Positions 9,516-17,381 of a DNA stretch of 64,000 nucleotides are shown piece after piece. The position numbers and the translations under genes were made by a program. The stretch covers positions 248,001 through 312,000 of the forward strand of contig CANJBL010000001.1 of assembly GCA_947472795.1 (NCBI GenBank), read 5' to 3'. Under the pieces are notes generated by a model, which ran no database searches, was not told the origin of the DNA, and worked only from the letters and a program-made list of their open reading frames with translations. The first letter of the stretch is position 1; each line of letters starts with the position of its first letter. The DNA is from Fidelibacterota bacterium. Lineage in GTDB: Bacteria; Pseudomonadota; Alphaproteobacteria; Rhodospirillales; Rhodospirillaceae.

Positions 9516-10280
9516 ATGACCGAGCACGTCGTCACGGAGATCGCGGACGGCGTGGCCACGGTCCGCTTCAACCGCCCCGACAAGAAGAACGCCATCCACA
9601 GCGGCATGTACGCCGAAGCCGCCAGCGCTATTGCCGCAGCGGCTGATGACACGAACGTGCGTGTGCTGGTGCTGACGGGCACCGGCGATGCCTTCACCGC
9701 CGGCAACGACCTGAAGGATTTTCTCGAGAACCCGCCCAAAGAACACGACGCGCCCGTGTTTCGCTTCATGCATGCACTGGCAAATTTTCCGAAGCCCGTG
9801 ATCGCAGGCGTTAATGGTGTGGCCGTGGGCATCGGCACAACGGTTCTGCTGCATTGTGATTTCGTCTATGCCGTGCCGGCGGCCAAGTTCCAGCTGCCCT
9901 TTGTCAATCTCGCGCTAGTGCCGGAGTTTGCGTCGAGTTTGTTGTTAGCGCGCTTCCTGGGCCCCCGCCGCGCGGCAGAGCTGTTGATGCTGGGCGAAGC
10001 TTTTGATGCAAAGGCTGCCGAAGGTTTTGGTCTGGTGAACGCCGTGGTGCCGGCGGATCAATTGGACGCAACGGTACAGGCAAAAGCAAAAGCGCTGGCT
10101 GCGAAGCCGCCCGCTGCCTTGCGCGCAACAAAAGCGCTGCTCAATGCCGACCACGCCGAGGTTGCAGCGCGCATCGCGCTGGAAGCCAAGGAATTCGGCG
10201 CGCGGTTGAAGTCCGATGAGTTGAAGGAAGCCATCGCCGCTTTCTTTGAAAAGCGCCAGCCGGATTTCAGCAGGTTCTAG
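9516..10280 (+). CDS. Enoyl-CoA hydratase/isomerase family protein
   Basis: Crotonase-fold protein of 254 residues acting on acyl-CoA thioesters. The oxyanion-hole segments are visible as AGNDLKDF (about 67-74) and GVNGVAVGIGTTVLLHCDF (about 94-112). A single acidic residue in NLALVPEFASS matches the catalytic position used by delta3-delta2-enoyl-CoA isomerases. The hydratase-type pair of glutamates is not evident, so isomerase activity is at least as likely as hydratase. It lies 15 bases downstream of argG, possibly co-transcribed by read-through. Confidence 0.88.
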   Translation: MTEHVVTEIADGVATVRFNRPDKKNAIHSGMYAEAASAIAAAADDTNVRVLVLTGTGDAFTAGNDLKDFLENPPKEHDAPVFRFMHALANFPKPVIAGVNGVAVGIGTTVLLHCDFVYAVPAAKFQLPFVNLALVPEFASSLLLARFLGPRRAAELLMLGEAFDAKAAEGFGLVNAVVPADQLDATVQAKAKALAAKPPAALRATKALLNADHAEVAARIALEAKEFGARLKSDELKEAIAAFFEKRQPDFSRF

Positions 10281-10289
10281 CCCTCGTCG

Positions 10290-10423
10290 CCCTGGGATTT
10301 AGTCCCAGGGCCCAGGGTCGCATTTGCTGCCTTCGCTGAAAGGATCGGCGCCACAAAAAACGCCGCGTTCCGCGACAGCCGTTCTTCGTCGCTGCTCTGG
10401 GTCCTGGGGACAAGCCCCAGGAC
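10290..10423. repeat. Pair of inverted REP-like hairpins (REPIN-like doublet)
   Basis: Two perfect hairpins of related sequence: CCCTGGGA / TCCCAGGG (10290-10310) and GTCCTGGGG / CCCCAGGAC (10401-10423), each with a 5-base loop. Outside them are matching inverted ends, CGTCGCCCTGGG on the left and CCCAGGACGACG on the right. The pair fills most of the gap between the convergent crotonase and folD genes. Neither hairpin has a T run. Confidence 0.7.
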
Positions 10424-10430
10424 GACGCGT

Positions 10431-11369
10431 TCAGTTCTTTCGCGCCGGCAACTTTGTTGGCACCGCCACGTCGGCGATCTTGTTCTGCAGGCAGCAGGCC
10501 TTCAGCGTGTTGACCATGAGGCACGCAATGGTCATGGGTCCGACGCCGCCGGGCACGGGCGTGATGGCACTCGCAACCTGTGACGCTTCCGCATAGTTCA
10601 CATCGCCACGCAGGCGGCGCTTGCCATCAGTGCTGGGCAGCGGGTTGATGCCAACGTCGATGACAGTCGCACCCGGCTTGATCCAGTCGCCGCGCACCAT
10701 CTCCAGCTTGCCGACCGCAGCCACAATAATATCCGCCGTGCGGCAAACAGCGGGCAGATCCTTGGTGCGCGAATGAGCGACGGTGACGGTGCAGTTCTCG
10801 TTCAGCAGCAGCAGCGCCACAGGCTTGCCCACGAGGATGGAACGACCGATGACCACGGCGTTTTTGCCGGCGAGATCGCCGAGTGTGTCTTTCAGCAGCA
10901 TCAAACAGCCCAGCGGCGTGCAGGACACCAATGTATCCGCGCCGGCCACCAGACGGCCGACGCTTTCGGGATGCAGGCCGTCCACGTCCTTGGCTGGATC
11001 GATGGCGGTGATGACCTTCACCTGATCGATGTGCTTGGGCAGCGGCATCTGCACCAGGATGCCGTGCACTTTGGGATCGGCGTTGAGCTTCTTCACCAGC
11101 GTCAGCAACTCTTCCTGCGACGTGTTGGCGGGAAGGTCGTGCTGGAACGACGTCATGCCCAGTTCGATGGCTGTCTTCTGCTTGCTGGCCACATACACGT
11201 GACTGGCCGGATCATCGCCCACGAGCACTGTCGCAAGGCCGGGTGTGACTTTATGACGCTCTTTGAGATCGGCGACAGCCTTGGCGATGCCGTCCTTCAG
11301 CCGTGCGGACGCCTCTTTACCGTCAATGACTTTTGCTGTGTTTTGGACTGAGCTCATGTCTTGATCCAC
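10431..11369 (-). CDS. folD: Bifunctional methylenetetrahydrofolate dehydrogenase / methenyltetrahydrofolate cyclohydrolase
   Basis: Interconverts 5,10-methylene-, methenyl- and 10-formyl-tetrahydrofolate, supplying one-carbon units. The active-site YVASKQK (Tyr and Lys of the YxxxK pair) is near residue 60, the second signature PLPKHIDQ near 107, and the nucleotide-binding loop GRSILVGKP near 180. The product is 312 residues from the first ATG, or 308 from the ATG at 11357. It overlaps the upstream yggU gene by 4 to 16 bases, so yggT, yggU and folD form one minus-strand unit. Confidence 0.96.
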   Translation of the reverse strand: MDQDMSSVQNTAKVIDGKEASARLKDGIAKAVADLKERHKVTPGLATVLVGDDPASHVYVASKQKTAIELGMTSFQHDLPANTSQEELLTLVKKLNADPKVHGILVQMPLPKHIDQVKVITAIDPAKDVDGLHPESVGRLVAGADTLVSCTPLGCLMLLKDTLGDLAGKNAVVIGRSILVGKPVALLLLNENCTVTVAHSRTKDLPAVCRTADIIVAAVGKLEMVRGDWIKPGATVIDVGINPLPSTDGKRRLRGDVNYAEASQVASAITPVPGGVGPMTIACLMVNTLKACCLQNKIADVAVPTKLPARKN

Positions 11370-11662
11370 TGCTCCGCGATGGGTGCGAGAACTTTTGTGT
11401 CGCCGCTGACGTGAAAAACTTTGCGCCGGTCGGTATCACCCTGCTTCAGCGTGACGTTGCTTTTAGCAACCCCGAAGGCTTTCGCCAACAGCGCGACCAC
11501 GGCGGCGTTTGCCTTGCCCTTGTCGGGCGGCACGGTGACGGAAACTTTCAGCGCCGAGCCGTCTGGCGTGGGCATGACGCCCTGAATGGCCTCGCGCGAC
11601 GCCTTGGGCGTCACGCGCACACTCAAAACTAGCCCGTCGGCATCGGCACGGAAGAAGCTCAA
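11354..11662 (-). CDS. yggU: DUF167 (YggU) family protein
   Basis: 102-residue protein of the DUF167 family, whose molecular role is not established. The family's [10 protein letters not shown] opening and the [20 protein letters not shown] segment are both present. It sits between yggT and folD: it starts 1 base after yggT and runs into the start of folD. This yggT-yggU pairing is widespread in proteobacteria. Confidence 0.9.
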   Translation of the reverse strand: MSFFRADADGLVLSVRVTPKASREAIQGVMPTPDGSALKVSVTVPPDKGKANAAVVALLAKAFGVAKSNVTLKQGDTDRRKVFHVSGDTKVLAPIAEQWIKT

Positions 11663-11663
11663 A

Positions 11664-11966
11664 CTAAGAAGCGAGCATGATGATGACTCGGCCGATGACC
11701 AGCTGGATGAAGAGAATGATCAGGAACAGGATGATCGGCGAGACGTCCATGTTGCCGAAGGGCGGCACATAGCGGCGGATGCGGCGCATGGCGGGCTCCA
11801 CCAGCTGATCAAGCGCCCGACCCAAGGTGCGCACAAACTGGTTATGGCTGTTGATGATGTTGAACTGCACCAACCAGCTCAGGACCACCCAAATGATGAC
11901 CACCCATTTGTAGAGATCCAGGGCGACGCTCAACACCTGCAACAGCGGGATAAGGATGGTGTTCAT
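11664..11966 (-). CDS. yggT: YggT family integral membrane protein
   Basis: About 100 residues with two hydrophobic segments (LLQVLSVALDLYKWVVIIWV near the N-terminus and PIILFLIILFIQLVIG near the C-terminus) joined by a basic loop (MRRIRRYVPPFG). This is the single-unit form of the YggT family, linked elsewhere to membrane organisation and osmotic tolerance. The frame is open to 11996. I prefer ATG 11966 because family-like sequence (MNTILIPLLQVL) begins there. It is the first gene of the yggT-yggU-folD unit. Confidence 0.88.
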   Translation of the reverse strand: MNTILIPLLQVLSVALDLYKWVVIIWVVLSWLVQFNIINSHNQFVRTLGRALDQLVEPAMRRIRRYVPPFGNMDVSPIILFLIILFIQLVIGRVIIMLAS

Positions 11967-12117
11967 GCGGCAGTTGACCTCGCCCGTCGAATACAAGTGG
12001 GATGCACTTCTCCCGCTACCCTACTGAGCGCGGTGAAGCGGCGCAAGCGCGCGGACAGACGCCAAAAGTGTCATGAAAACAATCTGTTGATGGTTGCCGC
12101 GGGCACCATCGTCTGCC

Positions 12118-12146
12118 TTGACTTCGCATCGCTTTCGACCCATTCT
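12118..12146 (+). promoter_or_regulatory. Possible promoter of tRNA-Ala
   Basis: CTTGACT ends at 12123 and is followed after 17 bases by the weak -10 candidate CATTCT (12141-12146). The -35 matches the strong alphaproteobacterial stable-RNA form, but the -10 is poor. The start would lie about 50 bases before the mature tRNA. Confidence 0.35.
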
Positions 12147-12201
12147 CCGGCCGCTTTTGAAGCGGGCTAGGCCATCGCGAGGGCCCGTTTGGCGTTGGTG
12201 C

Positions 12202-12260
<59 letters not shown>

Positions 12261-12277
<17 letters not shown>

Positions 12278-12500
12278 ATTCCGCCGAGTGCTGGGCCGCT
12301 TTCTCAGCAAGTTATACAGATCGAGTCCGGGATCGATTTGTTTTTTGCGCGCTTCGCGCGCGGGCCCGCTCAGCTCCACCAATTCCGTCAATTCTCTTTG
12401 GACCCGCGCAGTCCCTTAATTCCATCCAAGTCGGGATCGATCTTTTATTTGCCGGCTCGCGGTGCTCGCCGGGTTGGCCCGCTCAGCTCCACCAATTCCG
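12261..12500 (+). repeat. Tandem repeat array carrying the tRNA-Ala 3' end
   Basis: A 23-bp sequence consisting of the last 17 bases of the tRNA (CCCGCTCAGCTCCACCA) plus ATTCCG occurs identically at 12261-12283, 12365-12387 and 12478-12500. Spacings are 104 and 113 bp. The intervals share further diverged sequence (GGGATCGAT followed by a T-rich stretch and a GC-rich hairpin), so the whole unit, not only the tRNA end, was duplicated. Copies two and three lack the D and anticodon arms and are not tRNA genes. Confidence 0.9.
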
Positions 12501-12605
12501 CCCGATTCTTCGATCCAGCGTGATCTCCTTGCTTTACCTCACCCGGATGTCTCGCCGGGTGAGGTCCTCAATACGCGTCTGCGGGTATTATACGCGCATC
12601 GAAAA
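12278..12605. other. Non-coding stretch after tRNA-Ala
   Basis: Holds the repeat copies described separately and then a hairpin with a 10-bp stem, CCTCACCCGG (12537-12546) / CCGGGTGAGG (12555-12564), without a T run. It lies just beyond the 3' end of the minus-strand gene at 12606 and may end its transcript. I see no protein-coding frame with support. Confidence 0.6.
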
Positions 12606-13124
12606 TTAGCGTTTCATCATGACAAACAGGACCCGATAGTCCTGATCGATGCGGGATTCCGGAACGATGGTTTCCTTACGATGGAACACGGAGCTTCCCG
12701 GCAGCAAATGCTGCATCGTCGGGTTCGGGTTTCTCGGGCTCCCGCCGCCGCCCATAATCGTGTGGTCACCAGTGTCGAGGTAGACGAGCAATGTGTCGTA
12801 GCGGCGCTTAACGCCGCCGGGACGCATGAAACCTTTCTTGAAGGCGACGAGGTTGACCTTCACGACATCATTGTCGATGAGGGTTTTCTGAGGCGCGCCT
12901 CCACCGCCTTCCTTATCTGCGTCCTCATATTTGGTGATGCCCATCTTCGCGGCCCGTTCCATGGCCTCGGCATTTTCGCCCTGGCCTACAAAGATGCCTT
13001 TCATGTCGGCGGTGCTCGTCGTGGTGGCGAGCTTATCGACGTCTGCTGCGAAAACGTTGCCGCAGACAATGCCGCCCAGAGCGGCGGCGATCAGCGCGGC
13101 AGTAGCGCCTTTGGTCGTGAACAT
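12606..13124 (-). CDS. Secreted protein of unknown function, possibly cupin-like
   Basis: 172 residues with a clear Sec signal peptide (ALIAAALGGIVCGNVFA, cleavage near residue 26). AGGAGA sits 7 bases before ATG 13124 and supports the start. The C-terminal half (VVKVNLVAFKKGFMRPGG ... YDTLLVYLDTGDHTI) alternates short hydrophobic strands and loops in a way that suggests a small beta-barrel, but I cannot assign a family. It is divergent from the FMN dehydrogenase gene, and the two are bracketed by copies of the tRNA-Ala 3' end. It should act in the periplasm or outside the cell. Confidence 0.7.
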   Translation of the reverse strand: MFTTKGATAALIAAALGGIVCGNVFAADVDKLATTTSTADMKGIFVGQGENAEAMERAAKMGITKYEDADKEGGGGAPQKTLIDNDVVKVNLVAFKKGFMRPGGVKRRYDTLLVYLDTGDHTIMGGGGSPRNPNPTMQHLLPGSSVFHRKETIVPESRIDQDYRVLFVMMKR

Positions 13125-13426
13125 TGCAATCTCCTGTGTGCGAAACGTGGGCCAACCTTCCGAGACTCTGATATCATAAGCTTCCAGACCCGGCCCTTAT
13201 AGGGGTTCAGGAAGCATACAACCAACTGGCTCTCATAAATTATGGAAACTGGATATTTGCGTATATCCTATAAGCTTCCATTATTGGTTCGTAGTTCTTA
13301 GCGACGTTGGGAGGCGTCGCACGCAACTGCAAACAGCCCATAAATGACCTGTCGAGGTAATGAGCCAGATTCCGGCCACGTGAGCTTTATGTAAATGACC
13401 GCCACCATGCAGAATTGGGAACGCAC
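13125..13426. promoter_or_regulatory. AT-richer divergent intergenic region
   Basis: About 300 bases between two divergent exported-protein genes, visibly richer in A and T than its surroundings. ATAAGCTTCCA occurs twice as a direct repeat (13176-13186 and 13270-13280), 94 bases apart, and may be a regulatory site. No convincing gene is visible. Confidence 0.45.
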
Positions 13427-14695
13427 ATGGACATGATCGACACCGCGAGCAGCCGACGGCGCTTTCTGAAGTACATGATGGCGAGTCCGCTGATGGCCGC
13501 CGGAATGCGTGAGGCCTATGCACAGCAGGGCGAACAAGCATTCAAGATCGAAGACCCTATGCAGTGGGCGCCGATAGACCTGGGTCGCCTCGTCAGTGCG
13601 CCAAACCAAGCCCAGAATATCTTCGACCTAGAAATGGTCGCACACAACAATGTGCCACCTGCCCATTGGGGTTACCTGACCACAGGGGCCGACGGCGAAA
13701 GCACGCTCCGCGCCAATCGCGCCGACTTCCAACGCTTCGCGCTCCGCCCGCATCGCATGCGCGACGTGAGTCACGTCGATATCAGCACGACGCTCTTCGG
13801 CCAAAAAATGGAAACCCCCATTTTCCTCTGTCCCACGAGCAGCAATGGGGCTTTCCATAAGGACGGGGACTTGGCTGTCAGCCGCGCGGCTGGGAAGATG
13901 AAGCATCTGCAAATGCTGTCGACCGTTTCTACCTCGAGCATTGAGGATTGCATTGCCGCGCGCGGTTCTCCGATCTGGTTTCAGCTCTATGCGTCGAGCA
14001 GCTTCGAGATCGCCAAAGCTCTGATCGCGCGCGCCGAGGCCGCGGGTGCTCCGGGTATCGCGATAACCGTCGACGTGATCTCGACGCGTAAGAACGAGAC
14101 GCAGGCGCGCCTACGCCGTCTCGACAAGCGTAATTGTCTGGACTGCCATTCGACATTTAACGGTGGAACGACGCGCGAGCAGAAGGCAAATTTTTCAAAG
14201 ATGCCGCCCGATCTTTTGAAGAATGCGCCGCGGAGCCCAGCGAGCGGCGACAATATGACGTGGGAGGTCGCCAAGCGACTTCGCGATACCACCAAGATGA
14301 AAGTCATTATTAAAGGAATCGTTGATCCCGATGATGCGCGCGAATGCGTGAAGTATGGTTTCGATGCAGTGCATGTCTCCAATCACGGCGGCCGCGACGA
14401 CGATGGCGGATGGTCCACGATCCGCGCGTTGCCCGACATTGCAGCCGCCGTTAATAAGAAGATCCCCATTCTGATCGATAGCGGCTTCCGGCGCGGGATG
14501 GACATCACCAAAGCGTTGGCTATGGGCGCCACCGCCGTGGGCGTTGGTCGACCCTATCTGTGGGGCCTTGGCGCCTTTGGCCAGGAAGGCGTCGAGCGCG
14601 TGCTGGAAATTTTGCGCACCGAGCTCACAGTGGCTGTTGGGCAAGCCGGATGCGGCTCAATTAAAGACCTTAATCCCGGTATGATTAAGGTCTAG
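13427..14695 (+). CDS. Tat-exported FMN-dependent alpha-hydroxy-acid dehydrogenase with a CXXCH motif
   Basis: Member of the lactate/glycolate/mandelate dehydrogenase family, which oxidises L-2-hydroxy acids with FMN. The catalytic histidine is in SNHGGR (H320), the FMN-contacting lysine in VIIKGI (near 298), and the C-terminal GVGRPYLWGL is intact. The N-terminus has a textbook twin-arginine motif (SRRRFLK) followed by a hydrophobic stretch and AYAQ, so the enzyme should be exported folded. Residues 237-241 read CLDCH, a c-type haem attachment motif, in the variable loop region of the barrel. ATG 13427 is preferred over TTG 13415; ATG 13433 is also possible. Electrons might pass to a haem or cytochrome c; this is inference. 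Confidence 0.9.
   Translation: MDMIDTASSRRRFLKYMMASPLMAAGMREAYAQQGEQAFKIEDPMQWAPIDLGRLVSAPNQAQNIFDLEMVAHNNVPPAHWGYLTTGADGESTLRANRADFQRFALRPHRMRDVSHVDISTTLFGQKMETPIFLCPTSSNGAFHKDGDLAVSRAAGKMKHLQMLSTVSTSSIEDCIAARGSPIWFQLYASSSFEIAKALIARAEAAGAPGIAITVDVISTRKNETQARLRRLDKRNCLDCHSTFNGGTTREQKANFSKMPPDLLKNAPRSPASGDNMTWEVAKRLRDTTKMKVIIKGIVDPDDARECVKYGFDAVHVSNHGGRDDDGGWSTIRALPDIAAAVNKKIPILIDSGFRRGMDITKALAMGATAVGVGRPYLWGLGAFGQEGVERVLEILRTELTVAVGQAGCGSIKDLNPGMIKV
14666..14692 (+). terminator. Perfect hairpin at the 3' end of the FMN dehydrogenase gene
   Basis: GACCTTAATC (14666-14675) and GATTAAGGTC (14683-14692) form a 10-bp perfect stem with a 7-base loop ending at the TAG stop. No T run follows, so it may stabilise the transcript end rather than terminate it. 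Confidence 0.4.
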
Positions 14696-14711
14696 CTGCG
14701 CGCTGCTAAGG

Positions 14712-14727
14712 TCAGCTCTACCAATTC
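14712..14727 (+). repeat. Near-copy of the tRNA-Ala 3' end closing the two-gene cassette
   Basis: TCAGCTCTACCAATTC matches the tRNA-Ala 3' end and its flank (12266-12281) at 15 of 16 positions in the same orientation. It lies 17 bases after the dehydrogenase stop codon. Confidence 0.65.
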
Positions 14728-14749
14728 ACGCGGTGCTGATTCGCGGTGA

Positions 14750-16648
14750 TCACGTGCCGTGCGCGGTCCGGCGGCCGAACAGCATCGTGCAGTTGATGCG
14801 CCGGTTGAGATAGCCTTCCTTGAACGTCAGCTCATCGGTCTCATGAAAGAGATCGGAGTCGAAGATCACCGCGCGGTTGGCCCGGTAGGGCACGGTCGTG
14901 GGCTTTGCACCCACGCGCTTCAGGAATTCCCACGTGCGCGCCGCATTGCCGTTGTAGTCGGTGCCGTCCCAGTCGGTCGGCGCTTTTGCGTCGTAAATCA
15001 CCAGGCCGCCGCGGTCGGGATTGAGGTTCGCGTCGTCCGGCGTGATCCAGAAGTTCACGTTCACGGCCGCTTGGTCAGCGTGGATATTGATGCCCTTGAG
15101 CCGGCTATCGTACTTGAAGCCCCACAAAAGCCTGAGCCCGTTGTCGCCGATGACTGTCGGAAAGGTCGCACGCAGTTCTTCAGCGATCTGCGCGAGAAGC
15201 GGCGCGGCGAACCCTGTTTCAGGCACCGCGCCCAGGTAGCCTTCCTCGTAAACACGTTGCCAAATGGTCGAGCCCCAGCAGAAGCGGCGCAGGGCTTCCA
15301 ACCCTTCCGGCGTCAGAAGGTTATCGATCACCACGATTTGGGGACGACTCTTGGCCCAGGCTTCGGCAACAATGTCGGCATTGGCCGGGTTGACCGCGAG
15401 GCCCGCCAATCTGGCGCCGGCAGCGATGTGCATCTCGCCCAGGGTAAACTTGATGCCAAGTGCCGCAAGATAGTCCGCCTGCTCGCTGTCGTGCAGCGCC
15501 TTGTATGCTGGGGGCGGGCCAGTAGGTTTATCCATCTCGCCGCTGCGCCTCAGGTCGTCCAACCCTTCTTGAATCCTGTTCATCTCCAGAAGGATGCGCC
15601 CACGCATGTCTAAGGCCTCATGCAGATGCGGACTTAGGACAAGCGCGCGATCCGCGCTGTGCAACGCCTCTTCGAAGCGCGCCAGCGACCGGAGCGCTTC
15701 TGCCCGTCGGGACCAGAGGGAGCCGGCGTAGGGCTGGAGCGCCAGGGCTTTGTCGTAGGCCGCCACTGCATCGTCGTAGCGTTTGAGGCAGATCAGCGAA
15801 TGGGCGCAGGAATTCCACTCAGGCGCACCGCGCGGTGGGCCGGCCGCAACGGCTTTCGCGTGGCTCGCCTGAGAGTCGTCGAACCGCTGCAACCTGAAGA
15901 GACTGCGCGCGCGGTAATTCCAGGCTTCGATGCTTGCCGCATCGAGGGCCAGAGCGCGGTCGAAGTTTGCGAGAGCGTCGGTGTAACGGCCGAGATCGTG
16001 AAGCACGCGGCCCCGCATGCTCCAGATGTCGGCAGCGCCAGGGGTTTGCGCGAGCGCTTGATCGTACATAGCGATGGCTTCAATCCGGCGATTAAGAGCG
16101 GCAAGTGCCAGCGCGCGATTGCAGAGTGCCAGGACATACCCAGGCTTTAGTACCAGCGCTTTGTCGCAGGACGTAAGAGCTTCGGCGGCACGGCCGAGAT
16201 TAATCAATGCACCGGCGCGGTTCACCAGCGCGGCCAGGTCCGGTGCGATGGCAAGCATCTTATCGTAGCTATCGACGGCCTCTTGCAGACGCCCCAACTC
16301 GCCGCAGATGACACCGCGGTTGTACCAAGCTTGGGCATCGCGGGGGCTCAGCGTGGTCGCCCTTGTCAAACTCGCGATGGCATCGTCGCCCCTGCCGAGA
16401 CCGTGCAGGATCACGCCGCGCAAGATGAAAAGCTCGCCGGTGTCGGACTTGAGGGCAATTGCGGCGTCAATGGATGTGAGCGCGCCCGTGTGTTGGCCCA
16501 GCTGATAGCGTACAAACGCCGTCATGTGCTGAGCCGCAAAGTTGCGGGGCTCCGTCGCCAAGACCGCGGCGAGAAGCCGTTCTGCCTCCGGCAGGCGGCC
16601 TTGCTGTGTCAGGGTGGCCGCTTGATCGAATTGGCGTTGTGCCGTCAT
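14750..16648 (-). CDS. TPR protein with C-terminal 2-oxoglutarate/Fe(II) oxygenase domain
   Basis: 632 residues. About residues 1-380 are tetratricopeptide repeats, roughly ten 34-residue units with typical signatures (AWYNRGVICGELGRLQEAV, ALCNRALALAALNRRIEAI). The C-terminal 230 residues resemble prolyl-4-hydroxylase-type oxygenases: the metal triad is H523 and D525 (IHADQ) with H602 (LFHETD), and an arginine at 616 or 617 (NRRINC) would bind 2-oxoglutarate. No signal peptide is visible, so it is cytoplasmic. It is divergent (50 bases) from a glycan-type gene group that contains another TPR fusion, so it may hydroxylate a protein or sugar substrate of that pathway. The substrate is unknown. 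Confidence 0.85.
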   Translation of the reverse strand: MTAQRQFDQAATLTQQGRLPEAERLLAAVLATEPRNFAAQHMTAFVRYQLGQHTGALTSIDAAIALKSDTGELFILRGVILHGLGRGDDAIASLTRATTLSPRDAQAWYNRGVICGELGRLQEAVDSYDKMLAIAPDLAALVNRAGALINLGRAAEALTSCDKALVLKPGYVLALCNRALALAALNRRIEAIAMYDQALAQTPGAADIWSMRGRVLHDLGRYTDALANFDRALALDAASIEAWNYRARSLFRLQRFDDSQASHAKAVAAGPPRGAPEWNSCAHSLICLKRYDDAVAAYDKALALQPYAGSLWSRRAEALRSLARFEEALHSADRALVLSPHLHEALDMRGRILLEMNRIQEGLDDLRRSGEMDKPTGPPPAYKALHDSEQADYLAALGIKFTLGEMHIAAGARLAGLAVNPANADIVAEAWAKSRPQIVVIDNLLTPEGLEALRRFCWGSTIWQRVYEEGYLGAVPETGFAAPLLAQIAEELRATFPTVIGDNGLRLLWGFKYDSRLKGINIHADQAAVNVNFWITPDDANLNPDRGGLVIYDAKAPTDWDGTDYNGNAARTWEFLKRVGAKPTTVPYRANRAVIFDSDLFHETDELTFKEGYLNRRINCTMLFGRRTAHGT

Positions 16649-16698
16649 GGTTGCATCCTAGACTGCCGCCAAACCCCGCAAAAGGCAGACACCACCCC

Positions 16699-17334
16699 AT
16701 GAACACTGCGCTCCGCTGGCTGCGTGACCGCTTCCTCTTCTTGCGCTTTCTGTTGCCCAAGCCTTTGCGGCGGCGGATCACCCATCACGTCATCAAGACG
16801 CTGCCGTCACGCGCCTATATGCACACCACGTTGTTGCCGGCGACGACAGCCGCCGTGGGACGGCGCATGCTGTTCGTAGGCGCGCAGTCCTACAACCAGC
16901 CGTTTTATGACGCGGCCCGCGCGCTGGATGTGGCTGTGTGGAGCATCGATTTCGATCCGGATTCGGCGGCGCACGGCGCGCCCAACGGGCATTTCGTGGG
17001 AGATATCAAGCGCATAGATGCCCTGGTAGGGGACCTTAAGTTCGATATCATCATGTTCAATGGAATATTCGGCTTCGGGATCAATACGCCCGGTGACGCT
17101 GCGGCTGCACTAGAAGCCATGGCGAAAGTGGCGCGGGGCGGAGGTCTGCTGGTGGTCGGGTGGAATCCCGGCCTGACCGACGGGCGCGAGATGGACGTGA
17201 CGCGGGGGCGTCTACATCCGGCGCATCTGGAGGGTTTACCGGCAGTGATGGAGTTTCCGGCTTTCGGACGCATCCAGCGCCATCCTCACAGGTACGAAAT
17301 TTTCCGGTTCGGCGACGAGGTGCCGCGCGCATAA
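16699..17334 (+). CDS. Class I SAM-methyltransferase-like protein
   Basis: 211 residues with a basic, hydrophobic N-terminal segment and then a Rossmann-type core: MLFVGAQSYN in place of motif I, an acidic motif SIDFDPD, DIIMFNGIFGFGINTPGD and a late strand GGGLLVVGWNPG. The usual glycine-rich motif I is weak, so activity is not certain. The frame is open upstream, but ATG 16699 avoids overlap with the divergent TPR/oxygenase gene. It leads a plus-strand run with a flippase and two glycosyltransferase-type genes, which suggests modification of a glycan or its carrier. Confidence 0.72.
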   Translation: MNTALRWLRDRFLFLRFLLPKPLRRRITHHVIKTLPSRAYMHTTLLPATTAAVGRRMLFVGAQSYNQPFYDAARALDVAVWSIDFDPDSAAHGAPNGHFVGDIKRIDALVGDLKFDIIMFNGIFGFGINTPGDAAAALEAMAKVARGGGLLVVGWNPGLTDGREMDVTRGRLHPAHLEGLPAVMEFPAFGRIQRHPHRYEIFRFGDEVPRA

Positions 17335-17381
17335 GGCATCCATCGCCAAGTATTGGGGATCTCTTGGGGAGAAGTGGGGCG

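Noticed and set aside
10401-10423. Terminator of folD or of the crotonase gene
   Set aside because: The hairpin has no T run on either strand and belongs to an inverted pair of related hairpins, which fits a dispersed repeat better.
12365-12500. Second and third tRNA-Ala genes
   Set aside because: Only the last 17 bases of the tRNA are repeated; D, anticodon and acceptor 5' parts are missing.
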